DNA from: Halicephalobus mephisto | Lineage: Eukaryota; Nematoda; Chromadorea; Rhabditida; Panagrolaimidae | DNA: 64,000 nucleotides | Direction: 5' to 3' | Assembly (NCBI GenBank): GCA_009193035.1 | Contig: SWDT01000248.1 | Location: 62,001 to 126,000, forward strand | Shown here: positions 53,801 to 64,000 of the stretch, piece by piece | Position numbering within the stretch: position 1 is the stretch's first letter | Layout of the letters: each line of letters starts with the position of its first letter | The notes under the pieces: model-generated | What the model saw: only the letters and a program-made list of their open reading frames with translations | What the model was told of the DNA's origin: nothing | Database searches by the model: none | Translations under genes and position numbers: made by a program

Positions 53801-56800
53801 GAATCCAGGATTACATTCACAAAGATAGGCTCCAGGAAGATTTCGACACAAAGCGTTTGGATCGCAGAGTGTTCCATTGCTTTCTTTACATTCATCGATA
53901 TCTTCGCAATCTCCTGCTGGATTCTTTCTGTATCCAATGGCACAGAGACATTGAAAACCTCCGTGATAATTGACACAACGACTAGAAATATGACAATCAT
54001 CAAGTTCTTCTTTGCATTCGTCGACATCTTGACAGATGGTGTTTGGTGGCATTCCTCGGAATCCTGGACGACAACGACAAGCTCCAGATCTTCTTTCACA
54101 GTAAGCATCGTTACCACATTCATCGTTGCTGACACATTTCGTAGTCGAAGGGAGTGTTGCAGTCAAAGGAGACACTGTGAATTGCTCCGTCGTCCTTGTA
54201 ATCGCTTCTTCCGTGCCCTCAGTCATATCACGTTCTCCAAAGTCGATTTCAATAGAGGGGCTTTGGGATGGAGGACCGATAGAAGAACTTGACGGATTAA
54301 CTGTTGTAGAAGCGAGTGTGGATTCTGGAGAAGCAGGAGACGATGTTTCAGTTGGTTCAGCTGCAGGAGAAGTAGGTTCCTCTGTGGTAGAAGGAACTTC
54401 TGTAGTAACAGCTTCAGTAGATGGCTCCGTTGATGCAATTGTAGATGGAGCTTCAGTAGATAGAATTTCTGTTGACCCTACTGTAGACGAAGCTTCTGTA
54501 GATGGTTCTGTTGACCCTACTGTAGACGGAGACTCAGTAGATGAAACTTCAGTAGACGATTCTTGCGTCGAAGCTTCTGTAGATAGTTCTGTTGATCCTA
54601 CTGTAGATAGAGACTCAGTAGATGGAATTTCAGTAGACGATTCTTGCGTTGAAGCTTCTGTAGATGGTTCTGTTGACCCTACTGTAGATAGAGACTCAGT
54701 AGATGGAACTTCAGTAGACGATTCTTGTGTTGAAGCTTCTGTAGATGGAGACTCAGTAGATGGTTCTGTTGATATTACTGTAGATGGCTCCGTTGATACT
54801 ATTGTAGATGGACTTTCTGTAGATGGAGCTTCAGTAGACGATTCTTGCGTTGAAGCTTCTGTAGATAAACTCGTAGTTTCTGCCAAAGGAGTAGAACTTT
54901 CAGTAACTTCTGTAGCTGAAGTTGAGACTTCTGATGTAGAGGCTTCAGTACTGGTGATTGTTGTACTTTCAATAGCCTCAGTAGATCCAATAGTAGATTC
55001 AGTAGTAGGAGCTTCTGTGAAAGCAGATGAAAACTGAATTGGAGAAGAACTGATGACTTCTTCAGTTGTGGTTTCAGAAGCCGGTGTTGAGGAGATTTCT
55101 GCTTCAGTTGTTGCGACTGTCGACGATTCAACTGATGTCTCTGTTGATGAAGTAGAAGTAGTTCCAGAAGGAGCTTCAGATGTGACTTCGGTAGTCGTTA
55201 ATTCCTCTCCAGAAGTGGTTTCTGTAGATGGACTAGTTTCAGCTTCTGTCGACGAAGGGACCGTAGATTCTTCCGTAATTGAAGAAACTTTTGAAGCTTC
55301 TGTTGTTGGAGAAACTGTCGATTTTTCCGTTGGAGAAATAGTTTCGGCTTCTGTTGATGAAGAAATTGCGGACTTTTCTGTTGTCGCTTCTAGAGTAGTG
55401 GCTTCAGTGGACGGTCCTTCTGGTGGAGTACTAGGCGTTTCAGAATTCCTTGATCCTTCCGTCGTTTCAGAAGTTTCAACCACAGTAGTAGATTTCTGTT
55501 CTTGTGTAGATGCCACTGTGCTTTCAGTAGTGACAACAGATTCCGTACTAGGTTGTTGAGGAGTGGATTCCGTAGGTTCTGGAGTTTCCAATTCTGGAGT
55601 GAAACCACTGATTTCCAATCCATGTTCACCTGGTTCCGGTGTTCCAGTGGTCGCTTCAGTAGGTTCAGATGCAGCAGTTGTTTGAATATTTACCCCAGAA
55701 ATCTCCAATCCGACCATGTCTGTCTCCTCCGTCGCAGTTACCAGAGATACTGAGGTACTCGAAGCAGTTATTCCACTTTCTTCTGAAGTTGCTGATTCAC
55801 CAGAAGGAGTAGTACTTGTCTGATTTCGTAATTTTTTCAGTTTTTCTATTTCTTCGAAAGTTAATGTTTCTCCATCTTCCGGGATCTCAATAATAGTATC
55901 GGGGGTTCCTGTAGAGGTTCCAGGAGTAGTAGATGTGAATTCGGTTCTTCCTGTGGAGCTGATGGCACTGATTTCCAGACCCATCTCTCCAGAAGTGGGG
56001 ACTTCTGTCGAACTTGCTTGTTTCAACGACGACCCAGAATCCGTCGTGACTACGGATATCTCTAATCCCATTTCTTTAGAACTCATTACTTCACTAGAAC
56101 TTGTAGGAATGATATCTGTCAAGTCTAAAAATATCCAATTTAAACACTTAACTAGTAAAGAAGGAAAGGGACAGAGGTACTGTAGAATTTAGTGAATTTC
56201 AGAGAGGAAAAAAGTGTTAATGACAGCGAAGCGATAGCATTATCCGTCGTCAACTCACCAGTTGACGATTCTTGCGACGGTGTTGTAGAATAAAAATGTG
56301 AGTTTCCAAGCACAGATTCGTCAACTGAAATCGTTTGTATTCCAGTAAATGCTACAGAAGACCGAGTAGAGGATTCCACTACTTCTTTCTCCGTTGTGGA
56401 TCCGGTCGACCAAGGCTCTTCAACAAGTTTCGGAGTCCAGGAAGTTTCTGAAACGACTTTTGTTGATTCCTCCGAATTGGTGATTCCCTGTGATGACTCC
56501 GTCGTGCCCGGTGTAGCTGCTGAGATCTCCAAGCCCATCTCAAATGGCTCATCGGTAGAATCTGTGAGTGAAGGAAGTGGTGATTCAGTAAAAGGTGATG
56601 AATTCGGAACTGTGGATAATGATTCATAATGAATCGTTGTTTCTTCGGATTTGATTGTTGAAGGAATAAAGGACTCAGTTACTTCATCAGAAACAACTTT
56701 TGATTTCGTTGAAGGTTTTTCAGTCATTGTAGAAAGCTTAGAAACTTCTCTATTGATTTCCGTGGTTGATTCTGATGATTCTGGAGAAACAGTAGCTTCA

Positions 56801-59800
56801 TTGTCAATAATCAATTTCTGAGTTGTAGTAGTTTCGACGGGACTTTCTAAATTTACAGTCGTTTTTGTAACTTCATCATCAACTAGAGTCGTGGTCGACG
56901 TTGAAGTCTCTTTTTCGATTTCTATTGTTTTTGAAGTAACAGTAGCTTCATTATCAACTACCAATTTCTGAGTTGTAGTAGTTTCAACAGAACTTTCTAA
57001 ATTCATAGTCGTTTTTGTAACTTCATTATCTACTTTTACTGTCGTTGATGTCGGATTTTCTTCAAAATCGATTGTTTTTGAAGTAACAGTAGCTTCATTG
57101 TCAATAGTCAATTTCTGAATTGTAGTAGTTTCGATGGAACTTTCTGAATTTACAGTAGTTTTTGTAACTTCATCATCAACTAGAGTCGTGGTCGACGTTG
57201 AAGTCTCTTTTTCGATTTCCATTGACTCCACAGGTACATGTGGTTGATGGCCTCGAATTTCACTACTGATTATCGGAATATTCGGTTTTTTTGTAGTTTG
57301 TTCGTCATCAACAATAGTTGTTCCTTTAGAAAATGAAGTGACTTCTCCAACTACTTCTGACCTAATAGTTGTTCGTTCTTCATCAACTTGAATTGTCGAA
57401 AGACTTGGCAGTAGAGAAGGCGATACTGTAGCTATAGTCACAACTTCATTGTCAACTTTGACTGAAGATAGAGTTGTTTTCATTTCCGATTCTCCTGAAG
57501 TAACTGCTCCGGAAATTTCTAATGCATTTATTTTTTCTGTTGTTCGACCTCCATCTATCTCAACCGTGGATGGTGATTCCGATGTCATAACCTCTCCAGA
57601 AATTGACAAACGAGTCGATTTTTCTGATTCATTATCAACATTGATGGTCGTAGGAACAATCGTGGTTGGTCTGTCAGCAGATATCTCCAATCCTAGCAAT
57701 TTAGGCTCAACTTCTCCAACGATTTCTGGAGGGGGAGATGTTCCAATTTCTTCGGTTTTGGCCGTAGTTGACTTTATAGTGGTTTGTTCACCTTCAACTT
57801 GGATTGTCGATTCAGGAAGGGTTGTTGTGACTTCTCCGTGGATAACATTCGGGGATTTTGTAGAGCGTTCTCCATCGATTATCACTGTTGATGGCAAAAT
57901 GTGTTCTCTGGAGATCTGGAATATCGAAGGCGTAGAAGTCCCATGTTCTTCATCGACTTTTTTCGTCGACGATGTAGGTACTGTTGAGATGTCTCCTGAG
58001 ATCTCTAATCCTTTTCCTGAAGTTGTTGTGACATCTCCTTCGATTTTGGGGAATTGAGATTCAGTAGTTGTTTGTTCTCCTTCGATTCTTACCGTACTTG
58101 GGAACGATGTTCGAACTTCTCCTTCTACGTTAACTGTTGAAGCGGTATTTTTGGAAATTTCTCCCGAAACGTCCTTCGGTTTTGAAGTTGGAACTTCTCC
58201 AGAAATTTGAACAGTTGTTTGAGGAGGTTTAGTAGTCGTAGATACGTCTCCAGAAACCCGAACTGTGCTCTGAGTGGATACCACATCCTCCTCTTCAGTC
58301 CTCGTTGTTGGGGTCGTTGATTTTTGAACTTCTCCAAGGACTTCAGTTGTCGAGGAAGTAGGAGTTTTAGACACGTCACCAGAGATGGATACTGTACTCA
58401 ATGTGGATTGAGTATTTTCTCCTTCGATGACGAAAGTCGTTTTCTGAACTTCTTCTGATATTTTTGGAGCTGTTGTTGTTTCGACTTCACCAGAAGCACG
58501 AACAGTTGAAAATTTTAATGTTGATTCAGGAATTTTAAGAGTTGTTGGTTCTGTGACTTCACCGACGACAGAAATAGAGGATTCTGTAGAAAGAAGATTT
58601 TCTCCTTCGATAACCAAAGTTGTTTTAAAAACGTCCCCTGATATTTCCAATCCTTCAGTTTTTACATCTCCAGAAATCGTCGATGGTTTTGTTGTTGATC
58701 TTTCTTGGTCAACCAAAGTAGTCGTGGGTTCTGTAGCTTCTCCAGTAACGGACTCCAAAGGAAAACGAGAAGTTTTGTCTGCGAAGACTTCGTGATCTAC
58801 AGTAACTGCAGATTCAACGGATATTGTGGCTGCTTTGTCGGTTTCCGAAGTAAAAGGAATTTCAAGATCGATTTTCGTTGTTATAATAGCTTCTCCAGTC
58901 ACAGGTATTGCAGAAGTTGAGCTACTCCGTGGATTAGAAGTTGTGACATCTCCAGAAACGGATTCTGTCTTCTTTGTCGTCCCTTCAGGAGAAATGGAAG
59001 TAAATATTTCTCCAGAAATGTCATGATGAACAATTTTGAGTGTTTCTGGAGTTGAAGTCGTAATATCACCAGAGATTTCTGAATTCATCTTCGTCGAAGA
59101 AGTGATTTCGCCTTCAACTTCTGACACAGTTATTGAAGTTGTTGTTGAAGTTTCAATGTCACCAGAAATCTGGCCCGGACTTGGTTTAATTGTCGTCGTA
59201 CGTTCTCCATCGACTTCAATTGTTTCAATTGTTGTTTTTTCTCCATCTACAAGTTTTATTGTTGCTGCTGAGGTTGTGGAAACTTCTCCTTCAACTTTTA
59301 TATTTTCTTTTGTTGTTGTTGTAAATTCCCCTTCAATTTGAACAGTTGGAGAAGTAGTTGTTGTTCTTACATCACCAGAAATTTCTTTTTCAGTTGATAT
59401 TTCAGGAGATACTGTCTTCGCAGTTGTAAGTTCCCCTTCAATTTGAATAGTTGACGAAGTTGAAGATGCTGTTACTTCTCCAGAAGCTTGTATGGACTGA
59501 GATGTTGTCGTTCGAACTTCTCCTTCAATCTTTAAGTTTCCTTTCACTGTTGTCGTTTGTTCTCCTTCAACTAAAATAGTTGATGAAGTTGAAGCAGTTG
59601 TTACTTCTCCAGAAGCTTCCGTAGATCGAGGTACTGTCGTTAGAACTTCTCCTTCAACTTTCAGATTTTCTTTTGTTGTTTGTTCTCCTTCAACTTGAAC
59701 AGTTGGGGAAGCAGTTGTTATTACATCACCAGAGATCTCCAATCCAGTCGATGCTTTAGGATATTGTGTTGAAGTTCTGGATTCTCCTTCAACTTGGATA

Positions 59801-62800
59801 GTTGATGAAACAGGTGCATTCGTTACTTCTCCAGAAGTTTGTACAGATCGAGATGTTGTCGTTCGAACTTCTCCTTTAATTTTCAAATTTTCTTTTACTC
59901 GTGTTGTTTGTTCTCCTTCGACATGAACAGTAGTAGGACTTGGTGATGTTATAACTTCTCCAGAAAGTTCTATTGTATTCGCCTTCACAGTGTTCTTTAT
60001 CGTTGGCAAAACTGTGGATACATCACCAGAAATCTCTCGATTAGTAGTCGTTTTAACTGCTGATGTTGTTTGTTCTCCTTCGACATGAACAGTAGTGGGA
60101 CTTGGTGATGTTGTAACTTCTCCAGATGTTTCTACAGTAATCCGAAGTTCCTTACTAGTATGTTGTGGAGCAGATGCAGATGTAGAAGTCGTAGAAACAT
60201 CTCCGGAAATTTCCAATCCTGTTGTCTTTGGAATTGTGGAAGTTGTTCGTTCTCCTTCAATCTGGATCGTAGAAGGCACTGCTGGAGTTGTTACTTCTCC
60301 AGATTGCTCAATAGTTTTTATTTTCACAATTGGAGCATTAGTTGAAGTCTTTGATTCTCCAGTCGTTGTGAATTCTGGTGGTTCTGATTCCTTAGAAACT
60401 TCTCCTGAGATTTTCAATGAGGAAATTGTAGTCAATTTCACATCTCCTTCAACTTTATTCGTAGATAAAGTTGGTATTTCTCCTTCAATGGATACTGTCG
60501 ATTGACGAAATCCAGATTCTCCTGATTTTTCCGGAAGGTTCTTTGTTGAAGATTCAGTAATAGTTACTTCTTCAGTAACATCACCAGAAACAAAGACCTT
60601 CGTTTTTTGCGAAGAAGTTGTTTCTTTTGCTTTAGGAAATGCCGTAACTTCTCCAGAAATTTTTTCTGTCGCAGGAACGGTCGTTGTTTGTTCTCCTTCA
60701 ACGACAACAGTACTCGGAATCTTCGCTGAAGTAGTGGTGTGTTCACCATCGAAGTGAATTATTTTTTCAGTGGTAAAAGTAGATGTTACTTCTCCTTGGA
60801 TGGTTTCGACAGTGGTTTTCGGAGGAATATCAACATCGATGATGGACTTGGACCTCGTCGTCGTCGAACTGAGGACCTGGCCTTCTACTTCAAGCCTAGG
60901 ACCTTCTGTTGTTGGATGAATATCTCCAGAAACAGTGAATTTCGCAGGCTTTGTGGTGGACTTTACTGTGGATTTGGTTGTAGGTGCGGAAGTTGTGGTT
61001 GTCAGATTCCTATTGACAAATTTCATGTGAATTTTCATTCTATCAGTATCTGGTCCGATAGTTGTGGTACTTTTACGGTGAGAATGTGGAGGCTGTGTTT
61101 GTGCAAAGGGATCAAATGCCATACCCTTGTTCTTCCGCGGAGAAATCATTGTGACAGCAGCTTCGACTTCAGTGCCTTCTTCATCGTCTTCCGTAATCTC
61201 AGGACTTCCACGAATGATGTGATGTCCATGTTGAGAGATGAGTCCCTTTGCTTCATTAGATACTTCAGGAACATTAGTCGAAGTAGATGAAGATTGACCA
61301 GATATCATCGTCACTAAATTATTTATTTCTGTTTCTCCGCTATCTGGCATTTCTGCTTCTGGAACGATTTCTTTTTTCAATGACCTCTGTGTATCAACAG
61401 TGTCTGTAGGACTTGTGACATCTCCATTGACGGATTCAATGGATTTCGTTATTTCTCCATTTATGGTTTTTGTGGGTTTCAAACTTTCTCCAGAAATGTC
61501 TTCAATTTCCTTGTTATTTCCGTTTTCATCGATTTCGATACTCGCACCGGTGAGTTTTCTGAAAGGAGGCTCAGCAGTTGTGATCTCCGCAGAAATGGGA
61601 GGTAAGGTATTCGAGGATTCTTTACTACTTTCTGAAACGACTATTTTCCTAAGAAATTCCCCCAAAGAAAGAAACCCCCGGGGTACCCGAAAGAGTGGCG
61701 AGGTCGACAGAAGGAAGGAGGGCTCATGAAACGGACGAAAGAAGAATGAAAGATAGATAGTCAACAAATCCCAGCTTACGACTACGGTGTTCTTCCCATG
61801 TGTGCTCATCGATTTCTGATTTTCCTCCAATTTCGTTATCCTCAGGAATAGTCACAAATGAGTCTCCAACGATCTCCAATCCTATTTCCGAAGAAGGAAG
61901 TCCCGTCGTCGTGGATTCTTCGGATTGGGAAGGGAACACTTTTCCTCGGGTGACGGTGATCTGTCCCCCACTCGAGTTCTTCCATTCCCCGAAGGTCTCC
62001 GTTATCCATTTTCCTTTTTTTACTTTGTTCGAAGATCCTTGGAGTTCTCCGGATTCAGAAGACCGAAGACCTCCTTCTCCAGACTTACTGTCGAGAGGGA
62101 CAATTTCTAATCCTAGACAATCCGACTCCGAAGAAGTCTTCGTGCAGCACTGGTATCCGCCGATCGTGTTGACACACCACGTCCCGGCGCCTTCTGAACA
62201 GGGCCTGGGGTTCCAGAGACATTCATCAACATCTTAAAAAGCAAAATTCATAAAAATGTTAGTTGTGCGTGAGTATTTTTTTGTTAGATGTGTTAAAAAA
62301 TGCAAAATTGTCATTGCTGATTTTCTGGATATTGGGAATTAAGAAAATCCTAAACCAACCGATGCACATTCCACTTGTTCGACTCCATTCAAAACCAGTG
62401 TTGCATTTACATCGACTTTCAAAACACCTTGAATTTTCCGGACATGTCGAATTTTGATTCGATGGACTACATCCCGGGAGCTCAAGACTGAAGACGATTC
62501 CGTTACTCAAAATGGTTTCTCCCTCGGCATCTGAATCGTTGGATCGGCCTCGGGTCACCACAATTACACCACCTGACGAATTTTGTTGTTTTTCGCCTTT
62601 TTCGATAATTTCTAAATTTAAAAATAAAAAAAATAAAAAATAAAATTCCATACGAGTAAGTCCGACTTTTCTTCCAGAAGCTGTTAAAAATCCTCCAGAT
62701 GACCTTTCTCCGAAATCAATTTGTTCATCTATAGCATTCACGTCTAATCCTCTGCATTCTGGCTGAACAGAATCCCATCCACAACAAATATGTCCTCCAA

Positions 62801-64000
62801 TCATGTCGACACACCATTGACCAACTCCGGGACAAATTGATTCATTTTCACATTCGTTCACATCTGGAATTTTTCCCGTAATAGGATGTTTCTGTCTTCA
62901 ACTTTTAAATTCCAATTTTTATATCTTTAATTTAAAAATAAAAAAATAAATAATTTTTTATCTGTTATATAATATTTTAAAAGCCATTTTGGGTAAGTTT
63001 CAACTTAAAAAAAAGTTTTTATATAAAATTCCAAATATCCTTAAAATCCAAAGTCAGTCTTCAGAATCCTGGATTTTGAAAGTTAATTTCTGATTTTCAT
63101 TTTAGATTCAGAATCTATGGGTTTTATTACAGTATTACAAGTGCTTTTTGTTCGATTTTAAGGATATTTAAAATTAAAAAATCAGAATTAAAAATTAGCC
63201 TTCAGAATCTTGAAATATAAAAATTAATTTCTGATTTTCATTTTAGATTCAGAATCTATGGGTTTTATTACAGTATCATAAGTGCTTTTTGTTCGATTTT
63301 AAGAATGTTTAAAAAATTCTAAAATTAGAGTTAAAAATTAATCCTCAGAATCTAGGATTATAAAAATTAATTTCTGATTTTCATTTTAGATTCAGAATCT
63401 ATGGGTTTTATTACAGTATTACAAGTACTTTTTGTTCGATTTTGATTCTAAAATTGGAATATGAATCCTTGGGACAGAAATGTAACATAACTTTTTTTTC
63501 ACTGATCAAAGATTATTTGGATGTCCTTTTTCACTCACCATTGCAGCGTACTTTAGGGTCACCTTCAAAACCATCAAGACAAGTACATGTTTGATTGAAG
63601 CAGACCGCGTGAAGGCCACATCCGCCCGAGCAGTAGGCTCCTTTTTCTTAAAAAAAATCAAAATTACGAAATTTAAAAAAGGTTTAAATTTCTACAGAAA
63701 TTAAACCTTGAAAATTTGGGTTAATGAAAAAATATCAACCTTCGATACATTGCTGATCATCCATTTTTGAATCGCAACAGATATAGCCTCCTTCAATATT
63801 CACGCATTTTTCGTCTTTTTGGGCTTCGCAGGGATTTTCAGGAGCTTCACATTCATTGATATCTGGAAAATAATAATCACATTATTGTAAGAATATAAAA
63901 ATTTTACAAAATAGTCCTGACACGAATTTTCGAAATTTCAAAGATATTTTAGAAATTTTTAGAATTTTCAATTTTAAATATTAATTTCGAAATTATTATA
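47803..64000 (-). CDS. fbn-1: Giant EGF-mucin-ZP matrix protein, 5' end outside window
   Basis: Apical extracellular-matrix protein resembling C. elegans FBN-1. Exons in window (transcript order): 63862-63740, 63646-63539, 62863-62654, 62611-62360, 62232-61780, 61631-56259, 56124-53632, 53278-52481, 51773-50427, 49823-49468, 49152-48432 and 48029-47803. Phases agree throughout, and nearly all introns are phase 1. N-terminal modules are calcium-binding-type EGF-like units (DINECE, DVNECE, DVDEC) with unusual CC pairs. Then comes a mucin of about 1790 residues, a second Ser/Thr mucin, 15 or more EGF domains, and a ZP domain (from LQIQCTDDGMTVIL to CDCAACLGSC). A basic furin-like site, IRKRAR, follows the ZP domain. 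A transmembrane helix (WVGLSLLSALTSVLAILSM) and a short tail ending SSSAYIKF close the protein. In C. elegans, FBN-1 resists mechanical deformation of the embryonic epidermis. Confidence 0.88.
49195..49455. repeat. Intronic tandem repeat, CATATATCGAAAA type
   Basis: Three to four copies of a roughly 65-70 bp unit containing AAAATCCATATATCGA, ATATATGAGGGAAAATTTAG and AAGTTGATATATCAAAAATG. It fills the fbn-1 intron between the two ZP exons. Confidence 0.75.
51838..51950 (+). repeat. Diverged dispersed repeat copies in an fbn-1 intron
   Basis: TTCAAACACAAAGAGAGAGAGG, AATTGGTAAATCTGGCAACTA and TCTCTCTTCTTTTACCTAAA align with the family of 35165 and 33945, with the CG-rich core decayed. A further copy lies at 52010-52120. 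Confidence 0.55.
52323..52340. promoter_or_regulatory. Four-unit heat-shock-element-like sequence in an fbn-1 intron
   Basis: TTC-ta-GAA-tt-TTC-ca-GAA is uninterrupted and is followed by TTC. It resembles the units in the repeat arrays at 840-1500 but stands alone. It lies inside a 700-bp intron between EGF exons. A function is not demonstrated. Confidence 0.45.
53281..53620. repeat. Intronic ATATATGAAATTCATATAAAA repeat
   Basis: The whole fbn-1 intron between 53632 and 53278 is an array of about ten imperfect 30-35 bp units, with AAAATATATATG and ATTCATATAAAAA alternating. The units are partly self-complementary (TATATGAATTTCATATA). Confidence 0.8.
54440..54870 (-). repeat. Coding tandem repeat in the second mucin exon of fbn-1
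   Basis: Four to five copies of an approximately 96-120 bp unit encode variations of STEASTQESSTEVPSTESL followed by STVGSTEPSTEA. Copies at about 54530-54620, 54625-54720 and 54690-54760 differ at few positions, so the region is prone to length change. Serine, threonine and glutamate make up almost the entire peptide. Confidence 0.85.
56259..61631 (-). repeat. 5373-bp single mucin exon of VEGE/ISGEV repeats in fbn-1
   Basis: One uninterrupted exon of 1790 codons. It consists of dozens of 12-20 residue units alternating IxVEGExTT and xISGEV/DxTT, with Thr/Ser-rich spacers. About thirty SGE or SGD tripeptides and many VEGE motifs are visible. The unit GLEIS recurs here and in the neighbouring exons. 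Near 56820-57220 a longer unit (DNEATVTSKTI, VDDEVTKTTVN) is repeated three times. Both ends are phase 1. Expected to be heavily glycosylated and extended. Confidence 0.9.
62930..63480. repeat. Three-copy repeat of about 130 bp in an fbn-1 intron
   Basis: TTCTGATTTTCATTTTAGAT, TCAGAATCTATGGGTTTTAT, TACAGTATTACAAG and GCTTTTTGTTCGATTTTAA recur at about 63088, 63227 and 63372 with few changes. Each copy contains TTTTAG and TTACAG acceptor-like sequences, but no open exon follows. Confidence 0.85.

Noticed and set aside
54126..55037. 303-codon plus-strand open frame rich in SVDG, and similar long plus-strand frames at 55053-55559, 57449-58057 and 60095-60505
   Set aside because: They are antisense shadows of the fbn-1 mucin exons. 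The repeated Ser/Thr/Glu codons lack stop complements, so the opposite strand stays open. Minus-strand phases are consistent across exons and the plus frames have no splice context or domains.

Overview
This window is nuclear DNA from a nematode, most likely a rhabditid relative of Caenorhabditis. It is AT-rich. Introns end in TTTTCAG or TTTTTAG, many are only 42-57 nt, same-strand genes are tightly paired with splice acceptors just before the downstream ATG (operons with spliced-leader trans-splicing), and the genes match nematode or metazoan families. All exon joins below were worked out by hand from splice signals and reading phase. There are no transcript data, and start codons and UTRs are inferred.

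Layout. (1) 1-3941 (+): 3' part of an srGAP (F-BAR plus RhoGAP). (2) 5401-6699 (-): unrecognised three-exon gene. (3) 6.7-11.6 kb: low-complexity intergenic DNA. (4) 11644-16465 (-): tailless-type nuclear receptor, nhr-67-like, with a repeat-filled intron. (5) 18.5-21.6 kb: prefoldin subunit 1 followed by UDP-GlcNAc pyrophosphorylase, an apparent operon on the minus strand, divergent from a PTRHD1-like peptidyl-tRNA hydrolase gene. (6) 21.6-23.8 kb: small minus-strand candidate genes and a single-pass Ly6/activin-receptor-like surface protein. (7) 23.8-29 kb: long intergenic stretch with dispersed repeats. (8) 28966-30925 (-), with a probable upstream exon at 31.6 kb: SKICH-domain inositol polyphosphate 5-phosphatase. 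(9) 31948-41195 (+): 11-exon cadherin of 1721 aa, with a tRNA-like element in one intron. (10) 41604-43104 (-): BET1 SNARE followed by an ANKLE2/LEM-4-type ankyrin protein, an apparent operon. (11) 43989-46575 (+): mitochondrial phosphate carrier, then a short PIG-Q/Gpi1 protein. (12) 46.8-47.2 kb (-): unresolved small gene. (13) 47803 to beyond 64000 (-): a giant apical-matrix protein of EGF, mucin and ZP domains with a C-terminal membrane anchor, fbn-1-like, containing a single 5.4-kb mucin exon.

The genes are mostly unrelated housekeeping and developmental functions: secretory traffic and glycan precursors (BET1, UAP1, PIG-Q), nuclear envelope (ANKLE2), mitochondria (phosphate carrier), cell surface and matrix (cadherin, fbn-1, Ly6 protein) and signalling (srGAP, 5-phosphatase, nhr-67). 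The most unusual signals are in the non-coding DNA and the mucin exon: intronic and intergenic arrays built from heat-shock-element units, a TACTGTA array with tailless-type half-sites inside the tailless orthologue, an in-frame membrane-spanning alternative first exon for the phosphate carrier, a tRNA-shaped element in a cadherin intron, and about thirty acidic SG sites in the mucin exon that could carry chondroitin.
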